Below the pieces are notes generated by a model. That model was given only the letters and a program-made list of their open reading frames with translations. It ran no database searches and was not told the DNA's origin. DNA of 64,000 nt, taken from NCBI GenBank assembly GCA_944324385.1, contig CALUWD010000004.1, positions 1 through 64,000 of the forward strand. Reading direction: 5' to 3'. Below, in pieces: positions 1 to 8,766 of the stretch. The first letter of the stretch is position 1, and the number at the start of each line of letters is the position of its first letter. Source of the stretch: Candidatus Gastranaerophilales bacterium. GTDB taxonomy: Bacteria > Cyanobacteriota > Vampirovibrionia > Gastranaerophilales > Gastranaerophilaceae. Made by a program: the position numbers and the translations under genes.

Positions 1-144
1 GCTGCTGATTATGGTAAAGCAGGAGCAGGTGGAGGCGGTGGAGGATATGCGTATAATACTACGATGTATCCGACAAATAACCCAGGCTATGGCGGTAATG
101 GACAAAATGGATATGTTTATTTGTATTGGACAGAGTATAACTAA
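1..144 (+). CDS. C-terminal fragment of a glycine-rich protein
   Basis: Frame 1 is open from the window edge to a TAA at 142-144, giving the last 47 residues of a protein whose start lies outside. A run of six glycines is followed by Gly/Tyr/Asn-rich sequence and an aromatic end (YVYLYWTEYN). Such tails occur in secreted or pilin-like glycine-rich proteins, but no domain is visible here, so no function is given. A strong hairpin terminator follows 22 bases later, which supports this as a real gene end. Confidence 0.7.
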   Translation, partial: AADYGKAGAGGGGGGYAYNTTMYPTNNPGYGGNGQNGYVYLYWTEYN

Positions 145-165
145 AGGTTTCGTATCTTAATTTAA

Positions 166-206
166 GGGGTGCACTCCAGGTAGATAATTTGCACCCCGTT
201 TTTTTA
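166..206 (+). terminator. Rho-independent terminator after the glycine-rich gene
   Basis: An 8-bp stem (GGGGTGCA at 166-173 with TGCACCCC at 190-197) and a 16-base loop are followed by a run of eight T. It separates the upstream gene from the tRNA genes. Confidence 0.9.
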
Positions 207-234
207 AAAAAGTATTTTATTTTAATTTTGTTTG

Positions 235-243
235 TGATAAGAT
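235..243 (+). promoter_or_regulatory. Possible extended -10 for the tRNA pair
   Basis: TG-A-TAAGAT lies 12 bases before tRNA-Arg and would start transcription near 250. No good -35 is seen, so this is tentative. Confidence 0.35.
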
Positions 244-255
244 TATTTTGAACTT

Positions 256-332
256 GCGCCTGTAGCTCAGCTGGATAGAGTGTTTGGCTACGAACCAAAA
301 GGTCAGGGGTTCGAATCCCTTCAGGCGCGCCA
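256..332 (+). tRNA. tRNA-Arg (ACG)
   Basis: The full cloverleaf can be drawn. The acceptor stem is GCGCCTG/CAGGCGC, the D arm starts with GCTC, and the anticodon stem TTTGG/CCAAA carries the loop CTACGAA with anticodon ACG. The T arm is GGGTTCGAATCCC-like. The 3' CCA is encoded in the DNA (330-332), unlike the neighbouring tRNA-Thr. A34 would be expected to become inosine to read CGU/CGC/CGA. Confidence 0.95.
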
Positions 333-333
333 T

Positions 334-359
334 AAAAGAGCTCTTTTTAGGGCTCTTTT
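334..359 (+). terminator. Hairpin between the two tRNAs
   Basis: AAAAGAGC (334-341) pairs with GCTCTTTT (352-359), followed by ATTATAATTTT. It could be a weak terminator or a processing hairpin between tRNA-Arg and tRNA-Thr. Confidence 0.4.
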
Positions 360-370
360 ATTATAATTTT

Positions 371-443
371 GCCGATGTGGCTCAGTTGGTAGAGCAGTCG
401 ATTCGTAATCGACAGGTCAGGGGTTCGAATCCCCTCATCGGCA
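371..443 (+). tRNA. tRNA-Thr (CGT)
   Basis: The acceptor stem is GCCGATG/CATCGGC. The anticodon stem GTCGA/TCGAC holds the loop TTCGTAA, anticodon CGT, and the T loop is TTCGAAT. The discriminator is A443 and the next bases are ATT, so CCA is not encoded and must be added by a nucleotidyltransferase. The last 9 bases overlap the 3' end of the opposite-strand acetyltransferase gene. Confidence 0.95.
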
Positions 444-968
444 ATTTGTGTTATTTAGGGTAAAAATTAAATGTTCCATTTTTTTGCCGTTTACGTTTTT
501 TATGAAATTGCCTGTTTCTTTTGCTCCGAGCCTTTTTGCAACCTTGATTGATTTTAAATTTATAGGGCGTATTTCAAAAATAACTTTGTCTAAATTCATA
601 ATTTCAAAGGCAAAATCTGCCATATGCCTTGCTGCCTCTGTTGCAAGACCATATCCAGTATACTTTTCATTTAAAATGTAGCCTATTTCATAGTAAATTT
701 TGCCATTTATTGTGTCTTGAGATAGCGAAATTTGTCCTACTATACCATTATTTGCTTTTGATTGCATAATGTAGTAGCCCTCACCAGTGCTTGTGTATGA
801 GCCCATGCAGTTTTCAATCCATTTTTTAACGTCTTTATTTGTAAAATTTTTTTCCCAGATTTCTTTTACGCTTTTTTGATTGAGCATTTTCGAAATTTCA
901 TTAAAGTCATCAAGCTCTATTTTTCTAAAGAAAAGCCTTTTTGTTTGTCCCCAATTTTTGTTTTTCAT
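435..968 (-). CDS. GNAT family N-acetyltransferase (RimJ/RimL-like)
   Basis: A 177-residue protein with the layout of the GNAT fold used by RimJ/RimL and antibiotic acetyltransferases. An N-terminal segment (LFFRKIELDDFNEISKML) leads into a central strand (IGYILNEKYTGYGLATEAARH) holding the acetyl-CoA-binding Gly-rich turn, and a C-terminal part has IRPINLKSIKVAKRLGAKETG. The family moves acetyl from acetyl-CoA to an amine; the acceptor cannot be read here. There is no Shine-Dalgarno; a TAAAAT -10 lies exactly 6 bases before the ATG. Its stop codon runs into the 3' end of tRNA-Thr on the other strand. It is divergent from the U32 gene, 30 bp apart. Confidence 0.85.
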   Translation of the reverse strand: MKNKNWGQTKRLFFRKIELDDFNEISKMLNQKSVKEIWEKNFTNKDVKKWIENCMGSYTSTGEGYYIMQSKANNGIVGQISLSQDTINGKIYYEIGYILNEKYTGYGLATEAARHMADFAFEIMNLDKVIFEIRPINLKSIKVAKRLGAKETGNFIKNVNGKKMEHLIFTLNNTNCR

Positions 969-974
969 AGTTAG

Positions 975-980
975 ATTTTA
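975..980 (-). promoter_or_regulatory. -10 box of the GNAT gene, leaderless spacing
   Basis: On the minus strand TAAAAT is followed by six bases (CTAACT) and then the ATG at 968. With a normal -10 to +1 distance, transcription would start on the A of ATG. Confidence 0.6.
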
Positions 981-986
981 TCATGT

Positions 987-992
987 TATAAT
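987..992 (+). promoter_or_regulatory. -10 box of the U32 gene, leaderless spacing
   Basis: A consensus TATAAT followed by TTTGAA and the ATG at 999. There is no room for a ribosome binding site. The opposite -10 is only 6 bp away on the other strand. Confidence 0.65.
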
Positions 993-998
993 TTTGAA

Positions 999-2792
999 AT
1001 GAATACGCCTTTAGAACTTTTAGCCCCCGCAAAAGATAAGAATTGCGCAATAAGTGCTATTAACTTTGGCGCTGATGCAATCTATATTGGTGCAAATGCC
1101 TTTGGTGCGCGAAAAAATGCTGCAAACAATTTGCAAGATATTAAAGATGTCGTTGACTATGCGCACAAATTTTTTGCAAGGGTGTATGTGGCACTAAATA
1201 CCATTTTAAGGGATGAGGAGCTTAATGATGTTCAAAAGCTGCTTTATGATTTGTATGAAATAGGGGTAGATGGCATTATAGTGCAGGATTTTGGTATTTT
1301 TAAATTGGATTTGCCGCCTTTTTTAATTTCAGCAAGTACTCAGTGTGATATTCGAGATAGTCAAAAAGTTAAATTTTTTGAAAACATTGGTGTAGATAGG
1401 GTAATCCTTGCGCGCGAGCTGTCATTAAATCAAATTAAAGATATTTGTAAAAGTACTGATGTTGAGGTTGAAACCTTTATCCATGGCGCACTTTGCGTGA
1501 GCTATAGCGGTCAGTGCTATCTAAGTTACGCGCTTGGCGGGCGTAGTGCAAATCGCGGAGAATGTGCCCAACCCTGTCGGAAAAAATATACCCTGATTGA
1601 TGAAAATGGCAAAGTTTATGCAAAAAATAAACATCTTTTGTCATTGAAAGACTTTTGCGCTGCACCTTGTTTAGATGATTTAGTTAAGGCTGGTGTAGTT
1701 TCTTTTAAAATTGAGGGTCGATTAAAGGATGAAAATTATGTTAGAAACGTTGTAGCTTATTACAATATTTTGCTTGAAAAATATAAAAGAATTTCATCGG
1801 GCAAAGTTTTTTGCGATTTTGAGCCTAACGTTACTAAAAGCTTTAATCGTGGTTTTAGCACCTACTTTTTAAAGGGCAGGGCGGAGGATATTTATAATTT
1901 TGACACACCAAAGCAAATTGGTGAGAAAATTGGGGTTGCAAAAAATATTGCAAAAGATTTTTTTGAAATAAAAACAGATGTAAAAATCAATGCTCAAGAT
2001 GGTTTGTGCTATTTTTCAAACGATAATTTAGAGGGCTTTTTGGTAAATAAAATTGAGTTTAAAAATGGGGTTTTGCGGATTTTTCCAAATTCTATGCCAA
2101 AAATTAACGCGGGGACGATAATTTATAGGAATTTTGATTTTGAATTTGATAAACTTTTGAAAAATTCGAAAACAAAAAGGCAAATCGGGGTTGAATTTTT
2201 TGTATTTGAAGATAAAATTTTAGCACTTGATGAGGATGGTTGCAGCTCTAAAATGCCTTTTGATACTAAAGAGCGGGCTAATAATCAGGACAAAATGCGC
2301 TTTGTGTTTGAAAATCAGCTTGGAAAAACCGGCGAGAGTGATTTTTATGTAGAGAAAATTGTTTTTAAAACAGATAATTTGCCATTTTTAAAAATTTCTC
2401 AAATTAACACTATAAGGCGCGATTTGCTTGAAAAATTAATGATAAAAAGACTTGAAAAATATGACGAAATTAGAAAAAACAGGAAAAAGAAAAAAATTTC
2501 TTGTGCGCCTTTTCCGCTGAAAAATAACGATTACAGGCTGAATATTCACAACAAAAAAGCGCAAGAGTTTTACAGTGACTGTAATGTAGAGTGTTTAGAG
2601 CGCTCTTACGAGTTGAAAAAAGTTAAAAATGCGGAGCTTATGAGGACAAAACACTGTCTGCGCAGGGCTTTTAATATGTGTTTAAAAGGGCAAAAAGAAA
2701 AGGAAAAGCTATTTTTATTAGATGAAAATGCAAAAAAATTAAGGCTTGAGTTTGATTGTAAAAAATGTGAAATGGTAATAAAAGAATACTAA
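999..2792 (+). CDS. U32 family protein, RlhA-type (rRNA hydroxylation) candidate
   Basis: A 597-residue member of the U32 'peptidase' family. The N-terminus (LELLAPAKDKNCAISAINFGADAIYIG) is the family TIM-barrel opening. The region near residues 161-195 (HGALCVSYSGQCYLS, then RGECAQPCR) holds the clustered cysteines typical of U32 enzymes, some of which bind Fe-S. Characterised relatives include RlhA (23S rRNA C2501 hydroxylation), TrhP (tRNA uridine hydroxylation) and UbiU/V. The long C-terminal part (residues 400-597) fits RlhA-like architecture better than the short TrhP form, but the substrate is not certain. It has no ribosome binding site and a TATAAT 6 bases before ATG. Its stop interlocks with that of the convergent TPR gene. 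Confidence 0.85.
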   Translation: MNTPLELLAPAKDKNCAISAINFGADAIYIGANAFGARKNAANNLQDIKDVVDYAHKFFARVYVALNTILRDEELNDVQKLLYDLYEIGVDGIIVQDFGIFKLDLPPFLISASTQCDIRDSQKVKFFENIGVDRVILARELSLNQIKDICKSTDVEVETFIHGALCVSYSGQCYLSYALGGRSANRGECAQPCRKKYTLIDENGKVYAKNKHLLSLKDFCAAPCLDDLVKAGVVSFKIEGRLKDENYVRNVVAYYNILLEKYKRISSGKVFCDFEPNVTKSFNRGFSTYFLKGRAEDIYNFDTPKQIGEKIGVAKNIAKDFFEIKTDVKINAQDGLCYFSNDNLEGFLVNKIEFKNGVLRIFPNSMPKINAGTIIYRNFDFEFDKLLKNSKTKRQIGVEFFVFEDKILALDEDGCSSKMPFDTKERANNQDKMRFVFENQLGKTGESDFYVEKIVFKTDNLPFLKISQINTIRRDLLEKLMIKRLEKYDEIRKNRKKKKISCAPFPLKNNDYRLNIHNKKAQEFYSDCNVECLERSYELKKVKNAELMRTKHCLRRAFNMCLKGQKEKEKLFLLDENAKKLRLEFDCKKCEMVIKEY

Positions 2793-4471
2793 CCTCTTTG
2801 CCTTAAAAGCTGCTCTAGGCGCAGTATTTGCGAGTTGTAAAAGTCTGCTTTTTCTTTGTCGTTCATTTTTTGGGCAAGGTTTTTTGCCTGCCTTTTATAA
2901 TTGATTTCCTCAGGTGCTATTTCAATTGCCTCTTTAATGTACAACATGGCGTTTTCTAAATCTCCCATTGTTTCGTAGGCTCTTGCTGTTTGTGCGTAGT
3001 ATTTTGCAGGCATAGGATTTAGCGTAAGCGCAATTTTGAAGTTTTCAAGAGCTGCCTCTGCTTGGCAAGTGTCGTTTTGGACAAGCCCTAAGAAATAAAA
3101 GCCCTCGGCGTTGTTTATGTCCATTTCATTTAAAATTTTAAGATTTTCAATCGCTGCGTCGTAATTTTTAAGTCTGTAATAAATTCTTGCAAAGGAATTA
3201 AAAGTGCTTGGGCATCTTGGCGCACTGTGTTCAAGTTTTTTCGTGTATTCAAGCGCTTTATCGTAACATTTGTCGTCAATTAAAATGTCGATAAGTTCAA
3301 CAGCGTAGAAAACTGAATCAGGGTAAGCTTCAAGCGCTGTTTTATAAAGATTTTCAGCTTCTTTGTACAACTTTAATTGCTTGTAAATTTTTCCTAAAGA
3401 CTCAATTAAAATAGGGTTTTTTGCTTCTTCTGGGTTGCTGTTGTAATAATTTTCCAGAATTTCTTTTGCTTTTGTGCAATTTTGAGTTGTTAAACTTAAA
3501 GTGTTTTTCAAAATTTGCGCGTTCGGGTACATTTTAGAGTCTTTGTCGATTAAATCTAAATAAAGTAGTGCACCCTTTTTATCATCTTGTTTTGATAAAA
3601 TCCACGCCAAAAGGAAATGATGCTCATCTAATTGTGGTGAAAATTCATTTTTTAATTTTAAAATAGCTATTGAGCTTTTTAGGGCAATTTGTGCTTCTTC
3701 AAGCCAATTTATGTCAATATATGCCTTTGCAAGCTCAAAACAGCACTTATCATTTGTTTTATCCAGCTTTATGCACTCTAGATAATTATCAATTGCTTCA
3801 AAAAAGTGCCCTTCGATGTGCTCTATTGAACCTAAATAAAAATGCGCTAAAGAGTTTTTTTCAATTTCTAGAGCATGTTGGAAAAGTTTTTTTGCGTCTT
3901 TATAATTTTCATCATTATAATATTTAAGTGCAAGTTCAAAACAAGGCTGAAAAAGAGTTTTATCCTTTTCGACTGCTCTTTTTAAAAATTCCTCTTGGGG
4001 ATATAAGCCTGTTTTTGACATAATGTAAAGAATTTGCGCGTTGTTTTTCAAGTCCTCGTCGAAAGATTCGTATAAATCTTTCATTTTGTCAAAATATTTT
4101 AGCTTGTATAAAATTTGTAAGTGATTAATAAAATAATCAGCGTTATGTGTTGTTTTTAATAGTCTTTCAGAGGTATCAAGAGCTTTTGAGTATTGCTCTA
4201 AATAAAAGTAAATTTTAGACATTTCACTTAATGAGTGGGTGTGATTTTTGTCTATATCAAGAACTTTTTCGTATTCTTCAAGTGCGCGATCGTAATTTTT
4301 TAAAAGCACGTATAAATCAGCAATTTGCGATATTATTTCGGCATTTTCTCTGCCTTCTTCGCATTCTAGTGCCTTGTAGAGCATTTCTATTGCTTCTTTG
4401 TAAAGTTTTGAATTTTTAAGTTCAAAGGATTTTTTTATATAATCTATTGAATTTTCGTTATTTGAGTCCAT
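2789..4471 (-). CDS. Tetratricopeptide repeat protein
   Basis: 560 residues made almost wholly of TPR helix pairs. Clear units start near residues 10 (KSFELKNSKLYKEAIEMLYK), 45, 80, 190 (CFELALKYYNDENYKDAKKLF), 225, 360 (LGKIYKQLKLYKEAENLYK), 430, 465 and 495. There is no signal peptide, membrane segment or catalytic domain, so it is probably a cytoplasmic scaffold; partners are unknown. On the minus strand TATAAT lies exactly 6 bases before ATG, with no Shine-Dalgarno. The stop (TAG) shares four bases with the U32 stop. Confidence 0.9.
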   Translation of the reverse strand: MDSNNENSIDYIKKSFELKNSKLYKEAIEMLYKALECEEGRENAEIISQIADLYVLLKNYDRALEEYEKVLDIDKNHTHSLSEMSKIYFYLEQYSKALDTSERLLKTTHNADYFINHLQILYKLKYFDKMKDLYESFDEDLKNNAQILYIMSKTGLYPQEEFLKRAVEKDKTLFQPCFELALKYYNDENYKDAKKLFQHALEIEKNSLAHFYLGSIEHIEGHFFEAIDNYLECIKLDKTNDKCCFELAKAYIDINWLEEAQIALKSSIAILKLKNEFSPQLDEHHFLLAWILSKQDDKKGALLYLDLIDKDSKMYPNAQILKNTLSLTTQNCTKAKEILENYYNSNPEEAKNPILIESLGKIYKQLKLYKEAENLYKTALEAYPDSVFYAVELIDILIDDKCYDKALEYTKKLEHSAPRCPSTFNSFARIYYRLKNYDAAIENLKILNEMDINNAEGFYFLGLVQNDTCQAEAALENFKIALTLNPMPAKYYAQTARAYETMGDLENAMLYIKEAIEIAPEEINYKRQAKNLAQKMNDKEKADFYNSQILRLEQLLRQRG

Positions 4472-4477
4472 AGTGCT

Positions 4478-4483
4478 ATTATA
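4478..4483 (-). promoter_or_regulatory. -10 box of the TPR gene, leaderless spacing
   Basis: Minus-strand TATAAT, then AGCACT, then the ATG at 4471. The predicted transcription start coincides with the start codon. Confidence 0.65.
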
Positions 4484-4500
4484 TTTTTTTATTACAACAT

Positions 4501-4529
4501 TTGCAACTAATTTGCTTTACATCTAAAAT
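4501..4529 (+). promoter_or_regulatory. Promoter of the GT2 gene, leaderless spacing
   Basis: A -35 TTGCAA (4501-4506), a 17-bp spacer and a -10 TAAAAT (4524-4529), followed by six bases and the ATG at 4536. This is the most complete example of the leaderless pattern in the window. Confidence 0.65.
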
Positions 4530-4535
4530 AAAAAT

Positions 4536-5324
4536 ATGATTAATGATAAAAAAGTTGTTGTAATAATGCCTGCATATAATGCAGAAAAGACCCTTGAAAA
4601 AACCTTTTCAGAGATTTATAGAGGTATTGTTGATTCAATTATTTTGGTTGACGACAATTCACATGATAATACTAAAGAAATTGCGAAAAATCTTGGTATT
4701 ACAACAATTGTTCACAAAAATAATTTAGGTTACGGCGCAAATCAAAAATCTTGTTATATAGCAGCACTAAGGGAAAATGCTGATATCGTAGTTATGTTGC
4801 ATCCTGATTATCAATATACGCCTAAATTAATTCCAGCTATGGCGTCAATGATTGCTTTTGGCGAATACGATGCAGTTGTTGCTTCGCGTATGCTTATGGG
4901 GTCGGCTTTAAAGGGTGGAATGCCTTTGTACAAGTATATTTCAAATAAATTTTTGACAATGTTTCAAAATTTATTCAGCGGGAAAAGTCTTTCTGAGTAT
5001 CATAGCGGTTTTCGCGCTTTTAGCGCGGATGTTTTAAAAGCCTTGCCGCTTGGTGAGTGTGATGACGATTTTATTTTTGATAATCAAATGCTCTCACTTG
5101 CTTTTTATTACGGTTTTAAAATGGGTGAAATTTCTTGCCCTACAAAGTATTTCCCTGATGCAAGCTCAATTAATTTAAGACGCTCAATTAAATATGGCTT
5201 TGGGGTTTTAGGGGTAAGTATTGAATATTTCCTTGCTAATTTAGGGATTTACAAGTCAAAAATCTTTAGAAATGACGCTAAAAAGTTGGATTTGAATGCA
5301 GAACTCGAGTATTACGACATATAA
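4536..5324 (+). CDS. Glycosyltransferase family 2 (polyprenyl-phosphate sugar synthase type)
   Basis: 262 residues with the GT-A fold of dolichyl/undecaprenyl-phosphate sugar synthases. Visible are [18 protein letters not shown] at the start, the nucleotide-binding DDNS near residue 40, the metal-binding site replaced by HPDYQ near residue 90, and the acceptor loop [16 protein letters not shown] near residue 155. The C-terminus has no long membrane anchor. It likely moves a sugar from a nucleotide donor to a lipid phosphate on the inner face of the membrane. The next gene, a membrane glycosyltransferase, overlaps its end by 29 bp, suggesting that the product lipid-sugar is used by it. There is no Shine-Dalgarno. 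Confidence 0.88.
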   Translation: MINDKKVVVIMPAYNAEKTLEKTFSEIYRGIVDSIILVDDNSHDNTKEIAKNLGITTIVHKNNLGYGANQKSCYIAALRENADIVVMLHPDYQYTPKLIPAMASMIAFGEYDAVVASRMLMGSALKGGMPLYKYISNKFLTMFQNLFSGKSLSEYHSGFRAFSADVLKALPLGECDDDFIFDNQMLSLAFYYGFKMGEISCPTKYFPDASSINLRRSIKYGFGVLGVSIEYFLANLGIYKSKIFRNDAKKLDLNAELEYYDI

Positions 5325-6795
5325 AAATATAATTTACAAGATTGCAATTTGCTCGCTACTGTTTTTTTCTTGTTTTGCAAGAATATTGGCATATTTGCAA
5401 AATAGACCACTCTGGCATGATGAATGTTCGCTTGCACTCAGTATAGTTTTTCACAATATAAAAGATTATTTTTTACCCTTGGCGCATGAGCAATGCGCGC
5501 CATTTGGGTTTTTGGCAGTAACAAAAATTTTTACAAACATTTTAGGTAATAGTGAATATGTTTTGCGTTTATTGCCTTTTTTATGCTCGATTTTATCTGT
5601 TTTAGCTTTTTATTTTTTAACTAAAAGTGTTTTCAATAAGTGGTATTGTGCACTGGTTGCAAATGCTCTGTTTGCAGTTAATTTAAGACTTATATATTAT
5701 GCTCAAGAGTTTAAGCAGTATTCTTGTGAGGTGTTTTTTGTAACTATTGGCTTGCTATTTTTTTTAAACTTTGACTGCAAAAAAATAACACTAAAAAATT
5801 CACCAATTTATGCTATAGCTTTGTTTTTACCTTTTTTGTTTTCTTACAGTTATGCCTTTGTATTGGTTTCTTATATTTTTTACGAGTTTGTTAGAAAAAA
5901 TAAAACAATTTCAAAGGGGCTTTCTGCTTTTGCCTTGCTAACTTTTTTATTACTTTCGTTTTATAGTATTTTTGTGTCCCTTAGACAAGGGAATTCAATG
6001 TATCAGGTCTATGGTGCTTATTGGTCAAACGGATTTTTAAAGCCCACTATTTTTAGTTTTATTAATTTATTTAGTCAAAATCTCTCATACTTTTTTTGTC
6101 CTAATAAATTTGTTTTATTTCAATTTTTGCTTGCGTTTTTTGGCTTTTGTGCGCTTTGTATAAAAAAAGAAAAAATATTTTTAACTCTGCCCTTGTTTGT
6201 TGCGATTATTGTTTCCCTCTTTGGCATTTACCCGATGAATGAGCGCCTTGCGCTTTGGTCTTTGCCGCTTTTTATAATTTTTATTGTATATTGTTTTGAG
6301 TTTTTGGATTTTACAAAATTTTGGCAAAAAGCGGTAGCATTTCTTTGTTTGGTGTTTTTTGTATTTGGTTTTAGTAGTTATAATCCGGCTTATTTTAACT
6401 CTATTTTTAATATAAATGAGCTTAAAAAAAATTTTTCTAGCACCGTAGATGCAAGATTTGCAGTGCAGTTGGTAAAAGACAATTTCAATCCTTCAAAAGG
6501 CGAAATTATTGTATATAATGACGCTTCTGATTCTGAAATTGCCTATTATTTCTCAAGATACAAAATTAATACACAAAGAATGATAATGATAAAAATCGTG
6601 GAATATGATAAAAATGTTTATATCGCCAATCTTTCAAAACTTAAAAAAGATTATGTTTATTATTTTTGCATACCATACGATTATTATGAAAGGCCAATTT
6701 TACCATGGCTTGACGAGTGGATAAAAGACAACGCAAAAGAAATTTATTTTATAAAGACTAAAGGCAAATCTTACGTTGCTAAAGTTAAACTTTAA
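5296..6795 (+). CDS. Multi-membrane-span glycosyltransferase, GT39/ArnT-like
   Basis: 499 residues with about ten hydrophobic helices. The first periplasmic loop has [12 protein letters not shown], matching the acidic (D-E) motif of GT-C enzymes such as ArnT and [22 protein letters not shown] near residue 137 matches the second conserved loop. Such enzymes use polyprenyl-phosphate sugars to glycosylate lipids or proteins outside the cytoplasmic membrane. The gene starts inside the GT2 gene (29-bp overlap), so translation is probably coupled. A final soluble part of about 110 residues follows the last helix. Its stop interlocks with the convergent c-di-GMP gene (TTAA shared). The substrate is unknown. 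Confidence 0.8.
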   Translation: MQNSSITTYKNIIYKIAICSLLFFSCFARILAYLQNRPLWHDECSLALSIVFHNIKDYFLPLAHEQCAPFGFLAVTKIFTNILGNSEYVLRLLPFLCSILSVLAFYFLTKSVFNKWYCALVANALFAVNLRLIYYAQEFKQYSCEVFFVTIGLLFFLNFDCKKITLKNSPIYAIALFLPFLFSYSYAFVLVSYIFYEFVRKNKTISKGLSAFALLTFLLLSFYSIFVSLRQGNSMYQVYGAYWSNGFLKPTIFSFINLFSQNLSYFFCPNKFVLFQFLLAFFGFCALCIKKEKIFLTLPLFVAIIVSLFGIYPMNERLALWSLPLFIIFIVYCFEFLDFTKFWQKAVAFLCLVFFVFGFSSYNPAYFNSIFNINELKKNFSSTVDARFAVQLVKDNFNPSKGEIIVYNDASDSEIAYYFSRYKINTQRMIMIKIVEYDKNVYIANLSKLKKDYVYYFCIPYDYYERPILPWLDEWIKDNAKEIYFIKTKGKSYVAKVKL

Positions 6796-8651
6796 ACAGT
6801 TGTAGACAAGCTTGGAGCAATTACAATAAATTGCCTTACAAGTTCTTTATCCCACTGAACGCCAGCACCTAGTTTTAAAATTTCGCAAGCCTTTTCAACA
6901 CTTAAACCTTTTCTATATGGTCTGTCTGAAACAAGTGCATGGTAAGCATCAGCAATTGACACTATTCTTGCGTTAAGCGGAATTTCTTCACCCTTTAGAC
7001 CACAGGGGTAGCCTGTTCCATCCCAATGTTCATGGTGATACTTAACCATAGAAATTAAGTCGCGCAGTGATTCGTTTGGCGCAAGAACCTTGTCAGCGCC
7101 TATTACAGGGTGTTGTTTCATAATTTCCCACTCATCATCATCAAGCATTGCAGGTTTCCTTAATACGTTTTCAGGAATACCAATTTTACCTATATCATGT
7201 AAAAGTGCGCCGAGTTTTATGCGCTCAACTTCAGCTTCAGGCAATTGAATTGCTCTTGCAAGAGCCTCAGAATACCTTGAAACAAGGCTAGAGTGACCTT
7301 TTGTGTATGGGTCTTTGGCATCTATTGTACCTGCTAGGGATGTTACAACTTCAAGCATATGTTTGCTTGATAAAATTTGTTCATTGTGGAATTTGTGTAT
7401 CAGTTCTTCTTCAAAATCAACACCTATTTGAGCGTGTTTTTTAGTTAAGACTTCTGCAAAACATTTTAGCGCCTCGTCATCCCAGAAATTGTAGTCTTCA
7501 GATGTTACAATAACGCAAGTTCCGCTTTCGTAACATTTACTTTTAGAAATGTACATTGCTTGTTCTGCAAGCAACACGAGTTTTTCATGGTTTTTTGAAG
7601 TTTGTGGATATGTTGCAATGCCACAGCTTAACTTAACAGGCCCAACATCGTCAATAAGTACGCAAGATAATGCATATGATAAATATTCTGCGATGTACTT
7701 TGCCTCATCTGTTGAAGTGTTTGGCATTATGATGCTTATTTCATCCCCGCCATAACGACCTGCAAAATCTGTATTTCTTATGTTTTGTTTAAGTTTTTTA
7801 GCTACGGTTTTAATTATTTCATCACCTTTAGCGTGTCCAAATTCTCTATTTATTTGTGAAATATTTAAGATATCAAAAATGCAAACTGAAAGTGGTGAGT
7901 TGGATTTGTTGCAGCTTTCAATTTGCCTTATAAGTTCTTCCTGGAAGCATTTGTGGTTTGCAAGCCCTGTAAGTGAGTCGATGTCAGTATTTTTATCTAC
8001 TAATTCAGCCAAATTTCTGTTGTGGATGAAAATTGCCATATAGTTTGATAAAAATTGATACAATTCAGTACAGCTGTTTAGTTGGTTGTCACCGACAATA
8101 AATACTCCAAGGCACTCGCCAAATGAAATTAATGGCATAATTATGCAAGGAGAGCTGTTTAAATAGTTTGCTTTTAAAAATTTATTATCCTGACAATTTT
8201 GAATTGTCTTTGTTGAATAACACTTAATGAGTGGGTTTGTGTCATCGTTAAGCATTATTTTTGTGTTAAAAATTGAACCTATTTTATCTATTAATTTTAC
8301 GTTAATGCAGTTGGATTGAGGGTTTAAAAGCCCAATAGCGCTAAAGTTTGTTTGCATGTTGGTTGTTAAAATGTTGTGCAAAATATAGAAAAGTTGCCCT
8401 AAGTCATTCTTTTGTGCAAATGCTTCATTGATTATTTTGAGTGTCTGTTTATAATTGATGCTTAAATTTTTGGTATTTAAATTCGACGAGTAACCGCCAT
8501 ATAATCTGTTTGCACTTGTTCTGTTGCCCTGAGGCGTATTTTTTTGGTTATTAATGGGGTTTGAAAACAATATATTTATTTTAGAATCTTCTGATTTTAT
8601 ATTTGTTTCGCCCGTTTGACCTGCATTATGGGGATTTTTATAATAATTCAC
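6792..8651 (-). CDS. GAF-GGDEF-HD-GYP cyclic-di-GMP turnover protein
   Basis: 619 residues. About 70 variable residues lead into a GAF-like sensor (about 75-215), then a GGDEF domain (about 222-385) with YGGDEI near residue 299 and an RNTD inhibitory site five residues before it. An HD-GYP domain (about 430-610) has HDIGKIGIPE near 484 and HHEHWDGTGYP near 536. GGDEF makes and HD-GYP breaks c-di-GMP; both active sites look intact except that the fifth GGDEF residue is Ile. There is no signal peptide or membrane segment. It starts with GTG and has GGAAGG placed five bases before it. An extended -10 on the minus strand lies at 8727-8735. Confidence 0.92.
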   Translation of the reverse strand: MNYYKNPHNAGQTGETNIKSEDSKINILFSNPINNQKNTPQGNRTSANRLYGGYSSNLNTKNLSINYKQTLKIINEAFAQKNDLGQLFYILHNILTTNMQTNFSAIGLLNPQSNCINVKLIDKIGSIFNTKIMLNDDTNPLIKCYSTKTIQNCQDNKFLKANYLNSSPCIIMPLISFGECLGVFIVGDNQLNSCTELYQFLSNYMAIFIHNRNLAELVDKNTDIDSLTGLANHKCFQEELIRQIESCNKSNSPLSVCIFDILNISQINREFGHAKGDEIIKTVAKKLKQNIRNTDFAGRYGGDEISIIMPNTSTDEAKYIAEYLSYALSCVLIDDVGPVKLSCGIATYPQTSKNHEKLVLLAEQAMYISKSKCYESGTCVIVTSEDYNFWDDEALKCFAEVLTKKHAQIGVDFEEELIHKFHNEQILSSKHMLEVVTSLAGTIDAKDPYTKGHSSLVSRYSEALARAIQLPEAEVERIKLGALLHDIGKIGIPENVLRKPAMLDDDEWEIMKQHPVIGADKVLAPNESLRDLISMVKYHHEHWDGTGYPCGLKGEEIPLNARIVSIADAYHALVSDRPYRKGLSVEKACEILKLGAGVQWDKELVRQFIVIAPSLSTTV

Positions 8652-8726
8652 GTCAACCTTCCGAAAAATTCTTCACTTGTTACTAATAAATCATACACAG
8701 AAAAATAATTGCCTTTTTTGTTAAGA

Positions 8727-8735
8727 ATTATAACA
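8727..8735 (-). promoter_or_regulatory. Extended -10 promoter of the GGDEF-HD-GYP gene
   Basis: Minus-strand TG-T-TATAAT predicts a start near 8720 and a leader of about 69 bases. This is unlike the leaderless genes and consistent with the Shine-Dalgarno before the GTG. Confidence 0.5.
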
Positions 8736-8766
8736 CAAAAATTTTAAAAAAGAAGTGTATCACGTA

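Noticed and set aside
435-681. Plus-strand frame inside the GNAT gene
   Set aside because: Shadow frame; the GNAT protein on the minus strand shows the acetyl-CoA-binding region and a matching promoter.
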